From assembly GCA_951812655.1 (NCBI GenBank), contig OX638319.1:1279620-1343619 (forward strand): a stretch of DNA of 64,000 bases, given 5' to 3'. Positions 62,850-64,000 of this stretch are shown here, piece by piece. The DNA comes from an uncultured Candidatus Nitrosopumilus sp. (GTDB taxonomy: Archaea > Thermoproteota > Nitrososphaeria > Nitrososphaerales > Nitrosopumilaceae). The notes beneath the pieces are model-generated. The model was not told the origin of the DNA, did no database searches, and worked only from the letters and a program-made list of their open reading frames with translations. Both the position numbers and the translations under genes were made by a program. Positions within the stretch are counted from its first letter, which is position 1, and each line of letters opens with the position of its first letter.

Positions 62850-64000
62850 TCAGGATATCCTCATGAATCCTTCCTTTACAAGAAACTGCATTCCCTCTAT
62901 GAAGGAACCATCGTCAATCTGACCATCTGCCCACCAGCCTGCGTTGCTCTTAACCCATGAAGGAATTTCCATACCAGGCTGTGACGTGGAGGCCTGTTCT
63001 GTTACGTCAATCCTCATGAATCCTTCCTTTACAAGAAACTGCATTCCCTCTATGAAGGAACCATCGTCAATCTGACCATCTGCCCACCAGCCTGCGTTGC
63101 TCTTAACCCATGAAGGAATGGCGACGTCAATCTTCACATCTTTCTCATTCATGGAGGATATTGAAAAAGATGAATCTGAGATCATGAAGGTTTCAAAGTT
63201 TCCAGAGTTCTGGCCGGTAAGAATTAATTTCATGTTAAATTTTCCGTCATCTGAAATCATAATGGATTCCTGTGCAATTCCATGGGCCGCCAAGACTCCA
63301 AGGTACGATTCGTTAGAACCTATGTTTGACCAAATCTCGTTTCCAGACTCATTAGTGATGCTGTAGGCAAATAAAATATCTTTCACAGGACTGTTACTCT
63401 GGTCAAAGAATGAAAACGTAAACGGAATTTCATGTCCTGAAGAAGACTTCGAGTCCCACATTACGGTGGCAGAGTAACCGTTGTCATATGCAAAATCAAG
63501 AATGTTAAATTCAATACGCTCACCAGAAAGCAATTCTATCGTGGAAACATTCTCAGAGTCATTTTGTCCAGATCTTTCTTCAATTAATCTAAATTCATCA
63601 TACGGGACGTTAATTCGGATGATGTATTCACCAGGAATGGATGCGTCGAGATCGTACAAGGTATCTTGAAGTTGAATTCCGTTTACCATTACATCAACAT
63701 CATATCCCTGTTTGAAATTTGAAAATTCTTCCTTTATCGAAATAACTTGCTTTACGTCAGAGTCGTGATGATTATCTGATTTCTCATCAAGAAGTATGTC
63801 GTATGTTATTTTCTTGGACGATTCGTTGAAACTGAAGTTTGAAATATCTCCATTATATGATTTTACAGATATTGGGATCTCTTGAGCGCTGGCATCCTTG
63901 ATTAGAAATATTTCATTTTGAGGAATGTGCAAAAAGGTTTCAAAAAGCAAGTCAGTGGTGGTCATTGTTCGGGGATTGGTAGCTCCTACGATGGAGACTT
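62850..64000 (-). CDS. exported-type protein with two identical WVKSNAGWW repeats (5' end outside window)
   Basis: The frame is open to the last base of the window. An ATG at 63965 would give 371 residues, but no signal peptide follows it, so the true start is probably beyond 64000. The visible part has strand-rich sandwich domains (about 25-270 from that ATG), then two copies of IPSWVKSNAGWWADGQ..FIEGMQFLVKEGFMRI separated by a short linker. The repeat type occurs in many thaumarchaeal surface proteins, including the DsbA-like one at 49593. Confidence 0.65.
   Translation of the reverse strand, partial: VSIVGATNPRTMTTTDLLFETFLHIPQNEIFLIKDASAQEIPISVKSYNGDISNFSFNESSKKITYDILLDEKSDNHHDSDVKQVISIKEEFSNFKQGYDVDVMVNGIQLQDTLYDLDASIPGEYIIRINVPYDEFRLIEERSGQNDSENVSTIELLSGERIEFNILDFAYDNGYSATVMWDSKSSSGHEIPFTFSFFDQSNSPVKDILFAYSITNESGNEIWSNIGSNESYLGVLAAHGIAQESIMISDDGKFNMKLILTGQNSGNFETFMISDSSFSISSMNEKDVKIDVAIPSWVKSNAGWWADGQIDDGSFIEGMQFLVKEGFMRIDVTEQASTSQPGMEIPSWVKSNAGWWADGQIDDGSFIEGMQFLVKEGFMRIS
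62857..62966 (-). repeat. 110-bp perfect direct repeat, unit 1
   Basis: These 110 bases are identical to 63010-63119, at a period of 153 bp (51 codons). They code for the WVKSNAGWW repeat at the C-terminus of the protein. Confidence 0.9.
63010..63119 (-). repeat. 110-bp perfect direct repeat, unit 2
   Basis: Second copy of the 110-bp repeat, with no base change from unit 1, which shows recent duplication or gene conversion within the gene. Confidence 0.9.

Overview
The window looks like chromosomal DNA of an ammonia-oxidising archaeon of the Nitrososphaerota (Thaumarchaeota), most like the AT-rich group I.1a (Nitrosopumilaceae). This rests on lineage-typical exported proteins (WIKxNAxWW repeats, a PEFG-type C-terminal tail, plastocyanin-like domains), stand-alone Cdc48-N-like proteins, an orphan ParB, an archaeal TIGR00300 enzyme, an AmoB-like paralog, and TATA boxes about 25 nt upstream of several start codons (leaderless promoters). 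I see no tRNA, rRNA, insertion sequence or CRISPR array.

Layout. 0-11.3 kb is mostly core metabolism: a TIGR00300 ornithine-cyclodeaminase-like enzyme, a class I aminotransferase, an AMP-forming acetyl-CoA synthetase, and the tightly overlapped gatC-gatA-gatB operon. 11.3-20.4 kb is an accessory zone with several broken genes (a flippase-like protein, a small zinc ribbon, a secreted protein with an in-frame stop, an RibD/DHFR-like fragment, a small secreted protein) beside an intact serpin. 17.9-22 kb (minus strand) is an operon of small exported proteins that share a Cys-bounded module of about 45 residues. 22.1-27.8 kb (plus strand) holds a large multidomain exported protein, a CAP-like membrane protein and small membrane proteins.

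27.8-37.9 kb (minus strand) is the most striking part. It is a nine-gene operon, mostly translationally coupled, whose products are nearly all exported: a serpin fused to an NTR-like domain, Cys-rich NTR-like proteins, a propeller-like plus cupredoxin-like protein, an AmoB-like protein keeping the three histidines of the AmoB copper site, and a Rieske-fold protein that has lost all four iron-sulfur ligands but kept its disulfide cysteines. It is the best candidate here for an undescribed system: a cell-surface or pseudoperiplasmic protein assembly with protease-inhibitor and metal-related parts.

38.3-46 kb carries an MdaB-like oxidoreductase, an ABM-domain protein, and a manganese-type TroABCD transporter with an MntR regulator and a palindromic operator. 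Next to these are a broken cupin gene and a small gene split by a run of eight A residues that could be a -1 slippage site. 46-64 kb mixes housekeeping and surface functions: two Cdc48-N-like proteins, a DsbA-like thiol oxidoreductase with WW repeats, ArsM, a GltP-type symporter, ParB, a DnaJ protein, an intact plastocyanin-like protein, two HAD hydrolases, an SNase-like protein and a CFI-box-like protein. The last gene runs off the window.

Three elements of about 97 bp (17762-17858, about 26923-27020, 39302-39398) share a nested inverted-repeat architecture and lie between genes. All functional assignments are made by reading the sequence; no database search was run.
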